Below are positions 49,944 through 59,038 of a DNA stretch of 64,000 nucleotides, piece by piece (within the stretch, counting starts at the first letter, position 1; every line of letters starts with the position of its first letter). A program made the position numbers and the translations under genes. The stretch is from JACVRW01 sp963835705. Lineage in GTDB: Bacteria > Actinomycetota > Thermoleophilia > Solirubrobacterales > Thermoleophilaceae. The stretch covers positions 62,001 to 126,000 of the forward strand of contig CAWIGR010000022.1 in NCBI GenBank assembly GCA_963835705.1. The letters are read 5' to 3'. The notes below the pieces were generated by a model. The model was given only the letters and a program-made list of their open reading frames with translations. It ran no database searches and was not told the DNA's origin.

Positions 49944-50294
49944 GTGACCGGGCAGGGGCATGGCGTACCGATCTCGGACCGGCTGGCGCTGGCCGGCCTT
50001 GCGAGCCGGGCGGCGCTGGACTCGCACGAGGTCGCCTCGCTCGATTCCCGCTCGCCCCTGGCGCGCACGGAAGCGGCCACGGAGCAGGTCCATGGTGTGG
50101 CGTGCACGGCATATCCGGGCGGCGGCTACGAGGTCACGCTGTACGTGATCGCCCGGCCGGTCTCGCTCCAGCGGCTCGCCGGACAACTCCGCGACCGGGT
50201 GCGGCGGTCCGTCGATGCTCACGGGCTCGGAGACGATCTGAGGACCGTCAACGTGATCGTGACCGACGTCGTGACCGAAGAGCGGCCACGCTGA
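49944..50294 (+). CDS. Second, diverged Asp23-like protein
   Basis: 116 residues. SDRLALAGLASRAALDSHEVASLDSRSPL, then YEVTLYVIARPVSLQRLAGQLRDRVRRSVDAHGLGDDLRTVNVIVTDV has the strand-helix-strand pattern of Asp23 proteins but little identity to its neighbour. The GTG start is four bases after the upstream stop; its own stop overlaps the next ATG (TGATG). Confidence 0.7.
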   Translation: MTGQGHGVPISDRLALAGLASRAALDSHEVASLDSRSPLARTEAATEQVHGVACTAYPGGGYEVTLYVIARPVSLQRLAGQLRDRVRRSVDAHGLGDDLRTVNVIVTDVVTEERPR

Positions 50295-50875
50295 TGCTCC
50301 TCCTTCGCGCCGTCGCCCGCCTGGTGACCGTGGTGCTGCTCGCCGCCCTGGCGCTCGCCGGGGCCGCCGTGGCGGTCTGCTCGATCGCCTCGGAGGGCGC
50401 GTTCAGCCTGCCCTGGCTGGCGGACCAGCTCGGGCTGGCAGAGCTCCGCGACGAGGTGGGCGACTTTCTCACCACGCTGGAGGCGCCCGGCCCGGTGGCG
50501 CTGCGCTCGGCCGCAGCGGGCCTCGCGGCCGTATGCGCCGGGCTGCTGCTGCTGGCGGGCGCCCTGTGGCCGCGCAAGGAGCGGCTCACCCTGCTCGAGC
50601 GCGGCGAGTCCGGCACGCTTGGGGCGAACCGGCGGGCGCTCGGGGGCGCGGCCGCCTCCCTCGTCGAGAGCGTGCGCGGTCTCTCGGCGCGACGGGTGCG
50701 GCTGCGCCCAAGCCGGCGCGGCGTGGGCGGCCGGCTCGACATGCGCGCGCTGCGGCCGGAAACCCTCCCGGAGGACGAGGCCGTGCGCCGCGCGGACCGC
50801 GCGCTGGTCCCACTCGCCGAGAGCTTCACGCTTCGCCCGCACATCCGCACCCGAACCGGCTCGCGGGTGATGTAG
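50294..50875 (+). CDS. Membrane protein of the Asp23 operon (DUF6286/AmaP-like)
   Basis: 193 residues: an N-terminal helix (LVTVVLLAALALAGAAVAVCSIA), an external stretch, a second helix (AAAGLAAVCAGLLLLAGALWP) and a cytoplasmic domain with Asp23-like strand and helix elements (ESGTLGANRRALGGAAASLVESVRGLSARRVRLRP). Two membrane passes plus a soluble tail match the AmaP anchor layout. Confidence 0.75.
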   Translation: MLLLRAVARLVTVVLLAALALAGAAVAVCSIASEGAFSLPWLADQLGLAELRDEVGDFLTTLEAPGPVALRSAAAGLAAVCAGLLLLAGALWPRKERLTLLERGESGTLGANRRALGGAAASLVESVRGLSARRVRLRPSRRGVGGRLDMRALRPETLPEDEAVRRADRALVPLAESFTLRPHIRTRTGSRVM

Positions 50876-50877
50876 CG

Positions 50878-51483
50878 GTGCCGCGCCAGCGCGTTCGCCT
50901 GCGCCGCTCTCCGCTCGAGCTCCTGGGAGTGCTCGTGCTCGTCGTCTTCGCGCTCGCCCTCGTCTGGTACGGGGCGATGCTCGTTCTGCTCGCACTGGGG
51001 GTCGAACCGAGCACGGTCAACGCGCTGTCGGGCTATCGCGACGCGTTCGAGGAGCTGTCGGCCATCGACGAGGCGGACGTCACGGACGGCGTCCGCCTCG
51101 TCGCGGGCCTCGGCGGCCTCGCGGCCTTCGCGGTGTTCGGCTATCTGGCGATCAGGACGGTTCCCCGGCCGTATCTCGCCCGGTCGGACGTGCGCCTGGC
51201 GGAGGAGGAGCGGGGCGTTACGGATGTAAGCCCGCGGGCGGTGGAACGCGTGGCGGAGGTGGCGGCAGGTGAGAACCCGGCCGTCACTTCCGCCCGCGGT
51301 CGCCTCGAGGACGAGAAGCTCGTGGTGGAGCTGCGCGCACGGCGCGCCCGCGAGCTGGCCCAGACGCTGCGCGACGTGCAGCGCCGGGCGCTCGACGCGC
51401 TCGAGCGCCACCAGCTGCCCGTGCGCAGCGTCGACGTGGTGCTCACCGGATTCGAGAGAACGACCCGAAGGGAGCTCGAATGA
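50878..51483 (+). CDS. AmaP-like alkaline shock anchor protein
   Basis: 201 residues starting at GTG 50878. Helices LELLGVLVLVVFALALVWYGAMLVLLALG and VRLVAGLGGLAAFAVFGYLAIRTV are followed by a domain of the same type as the previous gene's tail (RAVERVAEVAAGENPAVTSARGRLEDEKLVVELRARRARELAQTLRDVQRRALDALERHQL). It probably holds Asp23 proteins at the membrane. The stop overlaps the next gene by ATGA. Confidence 0.75.
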   Translation: MPRQRVRLRRSPLELLGVLVLVVFALALVWYGAMLVLLALGVEPSTVNALSGYRDAFEELSAIDEADVTDGVRLVAGLGGLAAFAVFGYLAIRTVPRPYLARSDVRLAEEERGVTDVSPRAVERVAEVAAGENPAVTSARGRLEDEKLVVELRARRARELAQTLRDVQRRALDALERHQLPVRSVDVVLTGFERTTRRELE

Positions 51484-51698
51484 TCACCCGCAAGCACCTG
51501 GCCGCCCTGCTCGGCTTCGCCTTCGTGGCGGCTTGGATCGCCTTGAACTTCGGCTACGCCCTGCTCTGCCTCGCCGGCGCGGCGTTCTTCTACTACGCGG
51601 CCGCGTTCCTCGAGGGCGAGCTCGATCTCGGCGAGGTGCAGGCCCGCTTCGCGGGAGCGGGCCGGGCGAATGAGCGCAGCCGGGCCGGGTACCGGTGA
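51480..51698 (+). CDS. Small DUF2273-like membrane protein
   Basis: 72 residues: LAALLGFAFVAAWIALNFGYALLCLAGAAFFYYAAAFLEGELDL shows two close membrane helices in the size range of the small DUF2273 partner found in Asp23 operons of Firmicutes and Actinobacteria. The ATGA overlap places it in the same operon. Confidence 0.72.
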   Translation: MITRKHLAALLGFAFVAAWIALNFGYALLCLAGAAFFYYAAAFLEGELDLGEVQARFAGAGRANERSRAGYR

Positions 51699-51729
51699 GG
51701 GGTCCGAACCCCTCAGGAGGTGACTCGAC

Positions 51730-51963
51730 ATGGCAAAGGACCACGGTCCCAGCGTCAAGGACGACAAGCAGTACGAGGGCCTTCGCAAGAAGGGCATGAG
51801 CAAGAGCCGCGCGGCCGCGATCGCGAACGACCCCGGCTCGTCGAGCAAGGGCGGCAAGAGCTCCGGCAGCAGCCGCAGCCGGAAGAGCAGCGGCAGCGGA
51901 AGCGGCGGCAACACGGCTCAGAAGAAGAAGGCCGGCCGCAAGGGCGGCAAGGCCTCCAGCTAA
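51730..51963 (+). CDS. Small basic DUF7218-like protein
   Basis: 77 residues: KDHGPSVKDDKQYEGLRKKGMSKSRAAAIAND is a recognisable conserved block, followed by a Ser/Gly/Lys tail reminiscent of nucleic-acid-binding C-terminal tails. A strong ribosome site (AGGAGG, seven bases before the ATG) drives it. The function is unknown. Confidence 0.78.
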   Translation: MAKDHGPSVKDDKQYEGLRKKGMSKSRAAAIANDPGSSSKGGKSSGSSRSRKSSGSGSGGNTAQKKKAGRKGGKASS

Positions 51964-51973
51964 GCCCCTCCGC

Positions 51974-52954
51974 TCAGTCGTCCACCAGGAACTCCGCCCA
52001 CAGCGGGTAGTGGTCGGAGATCCGCGCCTCCTTCTCCGACTGCTTGACGTCGTGCAGGAGGTGCTGGTCCCACACGAAGTTGCCCGCGGTCTTGTACGTG
52101 AGCGTCAGCGCGGCGCCCTTGCCCTTGTTGAACCATGCGATCTGGTCGTAGAACGAGTGCTTGTCCTTCGTCTCGCCGAGCGTGCGCGGCAGGTCCATCA
52201 GCTCGGCGGGCGGTGAGAGCTGCCCGTCGACCACGAGCGCCTTCCAGTTGGCGTCGTCGAGCTTGTCGATGTTGAAGTCGCCCAGGGCCATCATGTTGCG
52301 GTTGAACTCGTCGGGGTCCTCGGCGTGCTCGCGCAGCCACTGGGCGAAGCGGGCGATCTCGGGCGTGCGTACCTCCGGCTCGCTCTGCGTGCCGTAGATG
52401 ACGTGCAGCGTGACGAGCGTGAAGCCCTTCTCGCGCGCCTGGAACGAGACGGTGTACGGCGTGCGCACGAACTGGCGCTCCAGGATCGCGCCGGCGTCCT
52501 CGAGCTCCTCGTCGGGGATCACCAGCTCGCCGACGAGGCCGGAAGACCTCACCCGGCGCGTGTCGAAGATGTAGCCGAGGCGCTCGGAGTTGCCGGGCTT
52601 GCCCTCGGTCACGTCGGAGACGATGAACGCCCAGCGCGGGCCGAGGATGTCCCTCAGGAGGCGCAGGGCGGTGAGGTCGCGCTTGACCTCCACCAGCGCG
52701 ACGACGTCGAAGCGGGCGATCAGCTGAGCGATCGCGCACACGTCCTGGAGGTTGCGCTTGGGGCTCACCCGCGGCTTCGACTCCCAGGCCGTCTGCACCC
52801 GCCCGAAATGGCGGATGTTCCAGGTGCCGATCAGCAGGTTGCCCGGCTTCTTCTTCGGCAGCTCGTCGAGCGCGGCGTCGAACTCGTCCAGGACGGTCAC
52901 GCTCTCCCCCGGCGGGTCCGGAAGACCGAGCTCTGCTGGGGGCAGGAGGGCCAC
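51974..52954 (-). CDS. Endonuclease/exonuclease/phosphatase-family protein
   Basis: 326 residues with the EEP fold: LIGTWNIRHFGR, DVVALVEVKRDLTALRLL (metal glutamate), LVTLHVIYGT, MMALGDFNIDK and ISDHYPLWAEF. It is DNase I-like with a 100-residue insertion; it may be a nuclease or a phosphodiesterase. No signal peptide. GTG start, three bases after the upstream stop. Confidence 0.85.
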   Translation of the reverse strand: MALLPPAELGLPDPPGESVTVLDEFDAALDELPKKKPGNLLIGTWNIRHFGRVQTAWESKPRVSPKRNLQDVCAIAQLIARFDVVALVEVKRDLTALRLLRDILGPRWAFIVSDVTEGKPGNSERLGYIFDTRRVRSSGLVGELVIPDEELEDAGAILERQFVRTPYTVSFQAREKGFTLVTLHVIYGTQSEPEVRTPEIARFAQWLREHAEDPDEFNRNMMALGDFNIDKLDDANWKALVVDGQLSPPAELMDLPRTLGETKDKHSFYDQIAWFNKGKGAALTLTYKTAGNFVWDQHLLHDVKQSEKEARISDHYPLWAEFLVDD

Positions 52955-52957
52955 GGG

Positions 52958-53167
52958 TCAGTTCGAAACGCTCAGCGCGATCGGGATGAACACGGTTGCC
53001 GCGAACACCAGTATCACCCCTGCCGCCACCAGCGTACGGGACTTGATGATGTGGCCGACCGTCCCGATCAGGAAGCCGAGCGCCAGCAGCACGATGAAGA
53101 ACGAGGGGGAGATCTCGAAATCGCCGCGCTGATCGGGGCCGGAACCCGGGTCGAGGAAGTCCGACAT
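52958..53167 (-). CDS. Small two-helix membrane protein
   Basis: 69 residues from ATG 53167: a short acidic start, FFIVLLALGFLIGTVGHIIKSRTLVAAGVILVFAATVFIPIAL. It lies three bases before the EEP gene and diverges from the MoxR gene. No ribosome site is visible. Confidence 0.65.
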   Translation of the reverse strand: MSDFLDPGSGPDQRGDFEISPSFFIVLLALGFLIGTVGHIIKSRTLVAAGVILVFAATVFIPIALSVSN

Positions 53168-53202
53168 GGCCAGGAGGAGCGAGCCGTCCAAGGAGGCGAA
53201 AG

Positions 53203-53208
53203 TATCCT
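53203..53208 (+). promoter_or_regulatory. -10 element TATCCT of the MoxR gene
   Basis: TATCCT lies nine bases before ATG 53218. An AGGAGG at 53191-53196 is too far from the ATG to serve as its ribosome site. Confidence 0.45.
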
Positions 53209-53217
53209 TCCAGCCGG

Positions 53218-54117
53218 ATGAGCGACGTGTTCGACACGATCGAGAGCTCCCGCCTCGGCCTGGGCGAGGTGGGCTACCTGGCCGACGAGTCGACCGCGCT
53301 GGTCGCGTATCTCGCCGGGCGGCTCGGCAAGCCGGTGCTGGTCGAGGGCCCCGCCGGCGTGGGCAAGACCGAGCTGGCGAAGGCGCTCTCGCGCGCCACC
53401 GCCCGCAAGCTGATCCGCCTCCAGTGCTACGAGGGGCTCGACGAGGCCAAGGCGCTCTACGAGTGGAATTACCGCAAGCAGCTGCTGCGCATCCAGACCG
53501 AGACGCGCGAGGCCGGCTGGGAGCAGGTCAAGGAGGACATCTTCGGCGAGGAGTTCCTGCTCGCCCGGCCGCTCCTCGCCGCGATCTCGGCGGAGGAACC
53601 GGTGGTGCTGCTGATCGACGAGGTCGACAAGACCGACCAGGAGTTCGAGGCGATGCTGCTCGAGGTCCTGTCGGACTTTCAGATCTCGATCCCCGAGCTG
53701 GGCGTGGTCGAGGCGCGCACCCGCCCGCTGGTGCTGCTCACGTCGAACAACTCACGCGAGCTCACGGAGGCCCTGAAGCGCCGCTGCCTGTACCTCTGGC
53801 TCGACTACCCCACCGTGGAGCGCGAGCTCGAGATCGTCCACCTGCACGCGCCGGAGCTGGACGACGCGATCGCGCGCAAGCTGGTGGAGGTGGTCCACAT
53901 GGTGAGGGCGCTCGACCTGAAGAAGCCCCCCTCGATTGCCGAGTCGATCGACTGGGCCCGGGCGCTGCTGCTGCTCGGCGCCGAGGACGTGGACCAGGCG
54001 GTGCTCCAGCGGACCATGTCGATCATCGTCAAGCACCGCACCGACCTCGACCTCGTCGCCGAGCGCGTGGGCGTGAAGCTGGGCGACGGCATCGTGGGCG
54101 CCCAGCGCACCGGCTGA
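53218..54117 (+). CDS. MoxR-type AAA+ ATPase
   Basis: 299 residues. Walker A GPAGVGKTELAKAL, Walker B PVVLLIDEVDKTDQEFEAMLLEVL, sensor 1 LTSNNSRELTEALKRRCLYLWLDYP with the arginine finger, then the helical lid. MoxR proteins act as chaperones that remodel or load metal into targets, usually with a VWA-domain partner. The nearest VWA-type gene (CoxE-like) starts 9 kb downstream, at 63175. Confidence 0.9.
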   Translation: MSDVFDTIESSRLGLGEVGYLADESTALVAYLAGRLGKPVLVEGPAGVGKTELAKALSRATARKLIRLQCYEGLDEAKALYEWNYRKQLLRIQTETREAGWEQVKEDIFGEEFLLARPLLAAISAEEPVVLLIDEVDKTDQEFEAMLLEVLSDFQISIPELGVVEARTRPLVLLTSNNSRELTEALKRRCLYLWLDYPTVERELEIVHLHAPELDDAIARKLVEVVHMVRALDLKKPPSIAESIDWARALLLLGAEDVDQAVLQRTMSIIVKHRTDLDLVAERVGVKLGDGIVGAQRTG

Positions 54118-54156
54118 TTCTCCGCAGCGTCGGCCGGCGCGGCGTGTTACAGGGGT

Positions 54157-55538
54157 GTGAGACTCGCCCCCGCCCTCGCGGTCGCCCTGGCGCTGCTGGC
54201 TCTGCCGCCCGCGGCGAGCGCGCAGGTGACCTTCGTGGGACCGCACCCCGGGCCCGAGCTCACGGAGGGACCGCAGCTGACCGGCCCGCGGGTCGCCTGG
54301 GCCCAGACGCGCTGCCTGACCGGCTGCGACACCGACTTCCCCAGCGAGACCTCGGCGCTGTTCCAGGTGCGCGCGGCGGGCGAGCTCGGTCCGGGGCGCC
54401 GGCTGTTCCGGGCGCGAACCTCGGGGGCGTTCTCGGGCCCCAACTTCGGCTACGACAGGTACTCGTTCCTGGCCTCGACGTCCGTCGTGGCAACCGTGCA
54501 CGTGACGCTCAGCGGCGACGAGCTGGAGGGCGAGTCGGGCCGGGCGGTGCTGCGCGCGGGTGCGACGGCGCCGGGATTCCAAGTCCTCGCAGACTGCTCC
54601 GCGGCGTTCTTCACGGGCGCCGTGCCCGTCGCGCTCGACGGGAGCAGGATCGCCTACGACCCTGATCCGTGCGACGAGCTTCCCCGGCTCGTCGTGCGCG
54701 ACCTCGTGGAGGGCGGCACGGTCGCGTTGCCGGAGCCGGCCGGCGGCCCGCTGCTCAGCCTGCGCGGCAACTTCGTGGCCTGGGTCGAGGGCGGGGGAGC
54801 GGCGGCCCGGCTCGTGGTGCACGACCTCGCGGCGGGAAGGACGGCGTACTCGGCTCCCGCCGCGGACGTGCTGGCGCTAGACGTGGACGCCGAGGGCTAC
54901 CGTGGCGGCGGTGAGCGGACGGCCGGGCCGGCCCTGCTCGACCGGGCGGCTGCTGCGCCATTCGGTCGCGGCGCCCGCGCCCCTGGACCTCGGCCCCGCC
55001 TGCGCCACGGGCGTGCGAGTCGAGGACGGCCGCATCGTATACCTGGGCTGGGAGCGGTTCACGCGGACCCTACGCGCGGTCGGGGCCGACGGCGCGGTGC
55101 AGGACCTGGTCCGCTTCGGCCGCGTGCGCCACGGGGCGTTCGACTTCGACGGGAGGCGGCTGGCGTGGGCGGCGCGCGACTGCGGAGGCGGCGAGGGCCT
55201 CTACATCGCTGAGCTCGCCGAGGCTCCGCTCGCCGCGGGCTCGATCAACTGCCGGGCCCGGTTCCGGTCCGGGCTCGTTCCCGTGCGGCGGGGCGTTGCC
55301 ACCGTGAGGCTCAGGTGCCCGCGCGGCTGCAGCCGGCGAGCTGAGCCTGCGCCACATGGGCCGGCGCGACTTCTCGGTGTTCCGCGCGGGAGGGGATGTC
55401 CGGCTCCGTCTACCCCGGGCGGCGCGCGAGCGGCTCGAGCGGCGGGGCTCCCTGCAGGCGAACGCGAAGATCGTGACGTTCAACCGCGCCGGCGACCGCC
55501 AGGCCCGCGGCCGCGGCGTGACGCTGGTGGCGCGCTAG
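54157..55538 (+). CDS. Secreted beta-propeller-like protein (two frameshifts)
   Basis: About 459 residues after correcting one extra base near 54897 and another near 55332. A signal peptide (LAPALAVALALLALPPAASAQ) is followed by repeated strands of the LRGNFVAWVEGGG / DGRIVYLGWERF / DGRRLAWAARDCGGGEGLYIA kind, as in TolB- or PQQ-like propellers, with many cysteines in pairs. The C-terminal segment (FRAGGDVRLRLPRAARERLERRGSLQANAKIV) forms a small beta domain. The function is unknown. Its 3' end overlaps hutF on the other strand by 59 bases. Confidence 0.7.
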
Positions 55539-56634
55539 CCGAACGCACCACTCCGGCCGACGCGCAGGTCACGAGCGCCCGGGTCAGGTCGTCGGGCTCG
55601 ATTCCGAACAGGTCCGGGTGGTCCGGGTCGATCTCGATCTCGCCGGCCGTGTCGATGCCGAGCGAGCGGGCGCCGGCGCGGCAGAGGTCGGCCCACAGGT
55701 CGCCGCTCGCCGCCAGCAGCGCGTGGCGGGTCAGGCCCTCCCGGCGTGCCAGCGTCTCGAGCTCGCGCGCCTCCTCGAAGGGGTCGATGCGCACCTGGGA
55801 GTCGCTGCCGATCGCCACCGGCACCCCGGCGTCGCGGAACGCGAGCAGCGGCGGGTGGCCGTCGCCCAGGTTGCCCTCGGTGGTGGGACAGCTCACCACG
55901 GTCGCGCCGCTCGCCCGGATCAGCTCGACGTCCCCGGCGCTCACGTGGATCGCGTGCACGACGCTCGCGAGCGGGCCGAGGAAGCCGGTGCGCTCGAGCA
56001 GCTCGACCGGCGTGCAGCCGTGCTCCGCTCGCACCTCCTCGAGCTCGCGCGGCTGCTCCGCCGCGTGCACGTGGCGCACCAGCCCGTGCTCCTCGGAGTG
56101 GGCGGCGATCGCCTCGAGCCAGTCGGCGGGCACGGCCCGCGCCGAATGGGCGGCCAGGCCGACCGAGACCCCCGGCTGCGTTTCCGCCCACGCCCGCAGC
56201 TCCTCGACGCGGGCGAGGAAGGCCTCGGGGCTCGGGTCGCAGAAGCGCCGCTGGCGCGGCTCGGGCGGCCGGCCCGGCCCGGCTCGGGCGTAGGCCGCGG
56301 GCAGCAGCACGATCTCGAGGCCGGCGGCGCGGGCGGCGCGCCCCACCGCCTTGGCCATCGCGTTCTGGTCCTCGTAGGGGGAGCCGTCCGTGCGGTGGTG
56401 GACGTAGTGGAACTCGCCCACGGCCCCGTAGCCGGCGGCGGCCATCTCCTCGTACGCGGCGCGGCTCGCGTGCTCGATCGACTCCGGGTCGAGCGCGCCG
56501 GCGAGCGCGTACATGGCCTCGCGCCAGCTCCAGAAGTCGTCGCCGGCCGCGCCGGCCGCGGGCCGCTCCGCCCGCCCGCGCAGCCCGCGCTGGAAGGCGT
56601 GGCTGTGGGCGTTCGGCATCGCCGCCACCCTCAC
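55480..56634 (-). CDS. hutF: Formimidoylglutamate deiminase
   Basis: 384 residues of the amidohydrolase fold: NAHSHAFQRGLRG (metal HxH), GAVGEFHYVHHRTDGSPYED, SVGLAAHSARAVPADWLEAI, HVHAAEQPRELEEV, SCPTTEGNLGDGHPPLL and IGSDSQVRIDPFEE. It converts N-formimino-L-glutamate to N-formyl-L-glutamate plus ammonia. The GTG at 56634 overlaps the M20 gene stop (GTGA). The N-terminal beta-sandwich of about 50 residues seen in other HutF proteins is absent; the protein begins four residues before the HxH strand. The last 25 residues are Arg/Gly/Pro-rich. Confidence 0.87.
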   Translation of the reverse strand: MRVAAMPNAHSHAFQRGLRGRAERPAAGAAGDDFWSWREAMYALAGALDPESIEHASRAAYEEMAAAGYGAVGEFHYVHHRTDGSPYEDQNAMAKAVGRAARAAGLEIVLLPAAYARAGPGRPPEPRQRRFCDPSPEAFLARVEELRAWAETQPGVSVGLAAHSARAVPADWLEAIAAHSEEHGLVRHVHAAEQPRELEEVRAEHGCTPVELLERTGFLGPLASVVHAIHVSAGDVELIRASGATVVSCPTTEGNLGDGHPPLLAFRDAGVPVAIGSDSQVRIDPFEEARELETLARREGLTRHALLAASGDLWADLCRAGARSLGIDTAGEIEIDPDHPDLFGIEPDDLTRALVTCASAGVVRSASAPPASRRGRGPGGRRRG

Positions 56635-57812
56635 GCCGGCGGCTCCTCCAGGAGGCGCAGGATCAGCTCGGCTCCGAAGGCGGCGTCGTTCAGCTCCACG
56701 CGCTCCTCGGGCGAGTGACTCACGCCCGTCTCGTTTCGCACCAGCACCATCGCGGCCGGCATCCGGGGGGCGATCAGGCCCGCGTCGTGGCCGGCGTAGC
56801 AGTCGAGCACGGGCGCCGGCGCCCCCATCTCCTCGCTCAGCGCGACGAGCCGCGAGCGCAGCCCGGCGTCGAACTCGCAGCCGGGGCTGCGCGACTCGAG
56901 CGAAAGCGCGATCGGGAGGCCGGCGTCCACCTCCTCGATCGCCGCGCGCCACGCCTCCACGAGCGCCGGGTCCGGGCGCGCGGGCGTCCAGCCACACGCT
57001 CGCGTGCGCCGGCACGGTGGTGAGCGCGTTCGGCTCCACCTCGATCCGCGAGGCGGTGGCCACCAGCCCGTCACCGGAGCGGTCGAGCGCCGCCACGATC
57101 AGGCGGGCCGCGGCGGCGAGCGCGTCGCGGCGGTCGGCGGGCGGGGTCGTGCCCGCGTGGTCGGCCCGTCCCTCGATCTCCGCGCGCAGCCGCATCCGCG
57201 TGGCCAGGCCGCGCACCACGCCGGCGGGCACGCCGGCTCGCTCCAGCTCCGTGGTCTGGTCGATGTGCAGCTCGACGAAGCCGCGCAGGCGCGCGAGCCA
57301 TTCCGGGGCGCGGCCTATCCCGGCCGGGTCCACCCCGGCGGCGCTCATGGCGTCGGCCATGCGGACGCCGTCGGCGTCGACGCGGTCGAGCACGCTCAGG
57401 TCGAGCACCCCGGTGAGAGCTCGGCTCCCGAAGGTGGGCGTGTTGAAGCGGGCGCCCTCCTCGTCGGCGAACGAGATGACCGCTACGGGAGTCCCGGCGG
57501 CGCCGCGCGCGGCCGCCTGCGAAGCACCTGAACGGTAACCACGCCGAGCGCCCCGTCGAACGACCCGCCCTCGCGCACGCTGTCGAGGTGCGAGCCCACC
57601 GCCCACCAGGGCGCGGGCGAGTCTGGCACCGCCCAGAGGTTCCCCGCCGGGTCGCGCTCCACGCGCAGCCCGATTCCGGCCGCCTGCTCCCGGAACCACT
57701 CCCCCGCGGCCGCGTCCTCGTTGCTCCAGGCGAGTCGCGTGGTGCCGCGCGGACCGCGCCCGATCGGCAGCAGAGGCTCGATCCGCCCGGACAGGTCGGC
57801 CGCGGCGATCAC
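56631..57812 (-). CDS. M20-family amidohydrolase of the hut operon (two frameshifts)
   Basis: About 393 residues once an extra base near 57510 and one near 56985 are removed. It matches the allantoate/N-carbamoyl amino acid hydrolase branch: GTTRLAWSNEDAAAGEWF, the metal strand GSHLDSVREGGSFDGALGVV, ISFADEEGARFNTPTFGSRAL, ELHIDQTTELE, DHAGTTPPADRRDALAAAARLI and GHDAGLIAPRMPAAMVLVRN. It lies between hutI and hutF with GTGA overlaps on both sides. The operon has no hutG, so N-formylglutamate hydrolysis is a likely role; this is inference from position. Confidence 0.8.
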
Positions 57813-59038
57813 CGCGAGCCGAGCCGCCACTCCTGGCCCGGCCGCACGTACACCACGCGCCCGCCCATCAGCACCAGCGCGACCGGGTTGCGGCCGAACC
57901 GGTAGGGCACCTGCTCGGCCGGGCAGTCGAGCAGCACCAGGTCCCCCTGCTTCCCGACCTCGATCGAGCCGAGATCGGCGGACCGGTCCAGCACCCAGGC
58001 GGCGTTCAAGGTCACCGCCAGCAGCGCCTCGCGCACGCTCCATCCGTAGCGCCGCACGGCGATCCCCATCACCAGCGGCAGCGACAGCACGGGCGAGGTG
58101 CCCGGGTTGAGGTCGGTGGCCAGCGCGCAGACGGCGCCCGCGTCGGCCAGGGCGCGGGCCGGCGCCACGTGCTCGTCGCCGAGCAGCTCGGCCCCGGGGA
58201 GCAACACCGCCGCGCACTCGGCGCGCGCCAGCGGCACCAGGTCGTCGGGGTGCAGGCAGGCCAGGTGATCGACCGAGCGAGCGCCGTGCTCGAGCGCCAC
58301 CGGCACGGAGCGGCTGGTGGAGAACTGCTCCACGTGGGCGCGCAGCGCCATTCCGTGGCTCGCCGCGAGCTCGCCCATGCGGGCCAGGTGCTCGAGCGAG
58401 AAGGCGACCGTCTCCACGTAGATGTCGAGCGCTGCCGCGTCCACCTCGGGCACGAGCCGCTCCACCTCGTCCATCCAGCCGTCGGCCGTGTAGCCGTCCG
58501 GCACGGCGTGGGCGAGCAGCGCCGTCGAGGCCGTTCGCTGCACCACGCGCCCGCCCAGCTCCTCGGCGAGCCTCAGGGCGCGCAGCTCCTCGCCGGGCGA
58601 GAGCCCGTAGCCGGACTTGCACTCGAAGGCGGTTGTCCCGTGGGCCAGCATCTCGAGCGCCAGCGTGCCCGCCTGCTCGAGCACCTCGCCGTCGCTCGCC
58701 TCGGCGAACGCCCGGGCCGAGGAGGCGATCCCGCCGCCCCGCAGCGCGATCTCCTCGTACGGGACGCCGGTGACCTTCTGCTCGTACTCCTCGGCCCGCC
58801 AGCCCGCGAACGGCAGGTGCGTGTGGCAGTCCACCAGCCCCGGCAGCAGCGCGCCGCCGGAGGCGTCGATCGCGAGCTGCGCGTCGTCGTCCTCGTAGAG
58901 CGACACGACCAGTCCGTCGCGCACGCATACGGAGCCGGGCTCGAGCGACAGCTCGGCGGCGCGGTCGTGGCCCAGGTAGGGGAGCCCGTCCTCCGGTGGG
59001 CGCAGCAGCTGGGCGGCGCCTCGAATGCAGACGCTCAA
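57809..59038 (-). CDS. hutI: Imidazolonepropionase
   Basis: 409 residues: LLPGLVDCHTHLPFAGWRAEEYEQKVTGVPYEEI, FECKSGYGLSPGEELRALRLAEEL, GMALRAHVEQFSTSR, VDHLACLHPDDL and ALATDLNPGTSPVLSLPLVMGIAVRRYG. It hydrolyses 4-imidazolone-5-propionate to N-formimino-glutamate using a metal. The TTG start overlaps a TGA (TTGA) that ends a degenerate copy of the hutU tail, which suggests that start-stop coupling existed before the junction was duplicated. Confidence 0.92.
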   Translation of the reverse strand: MSVCIRGAAQLLRPPEDGLPYLGHDRAAELSLEPGSVCVRDGLVVSLYEDDDAQLAIDASGGALLPGLVDCHTHLPFAGWRAEEYEQKVTGVPYEEIALRGGGIASSARAFAEASDGEVLEQAGTLALEMLAHGTTAFECKSGYGLSPGEELRALRLAEELGGRVVQRTASTALLAHAVPDGYTADGWMDEVERLVPEVDAAALDIYVETVAFSLEHLARMGELAASHGMALRAHVEQFSTSRSVPVALEHGARSVDHLACLHPDDLVPLARAECAAVLLPGAELLGDEHVAPARALADAGAVCALATDLNPGTSPVLSLPLVMGIAVRRYGWSVREALLAVTLNAAWVLDRSADLGSIEVGKQGDLVLLDCPAEQVPYRFGRNPVALVLMGGRVVYVRPGQEWRLGSR

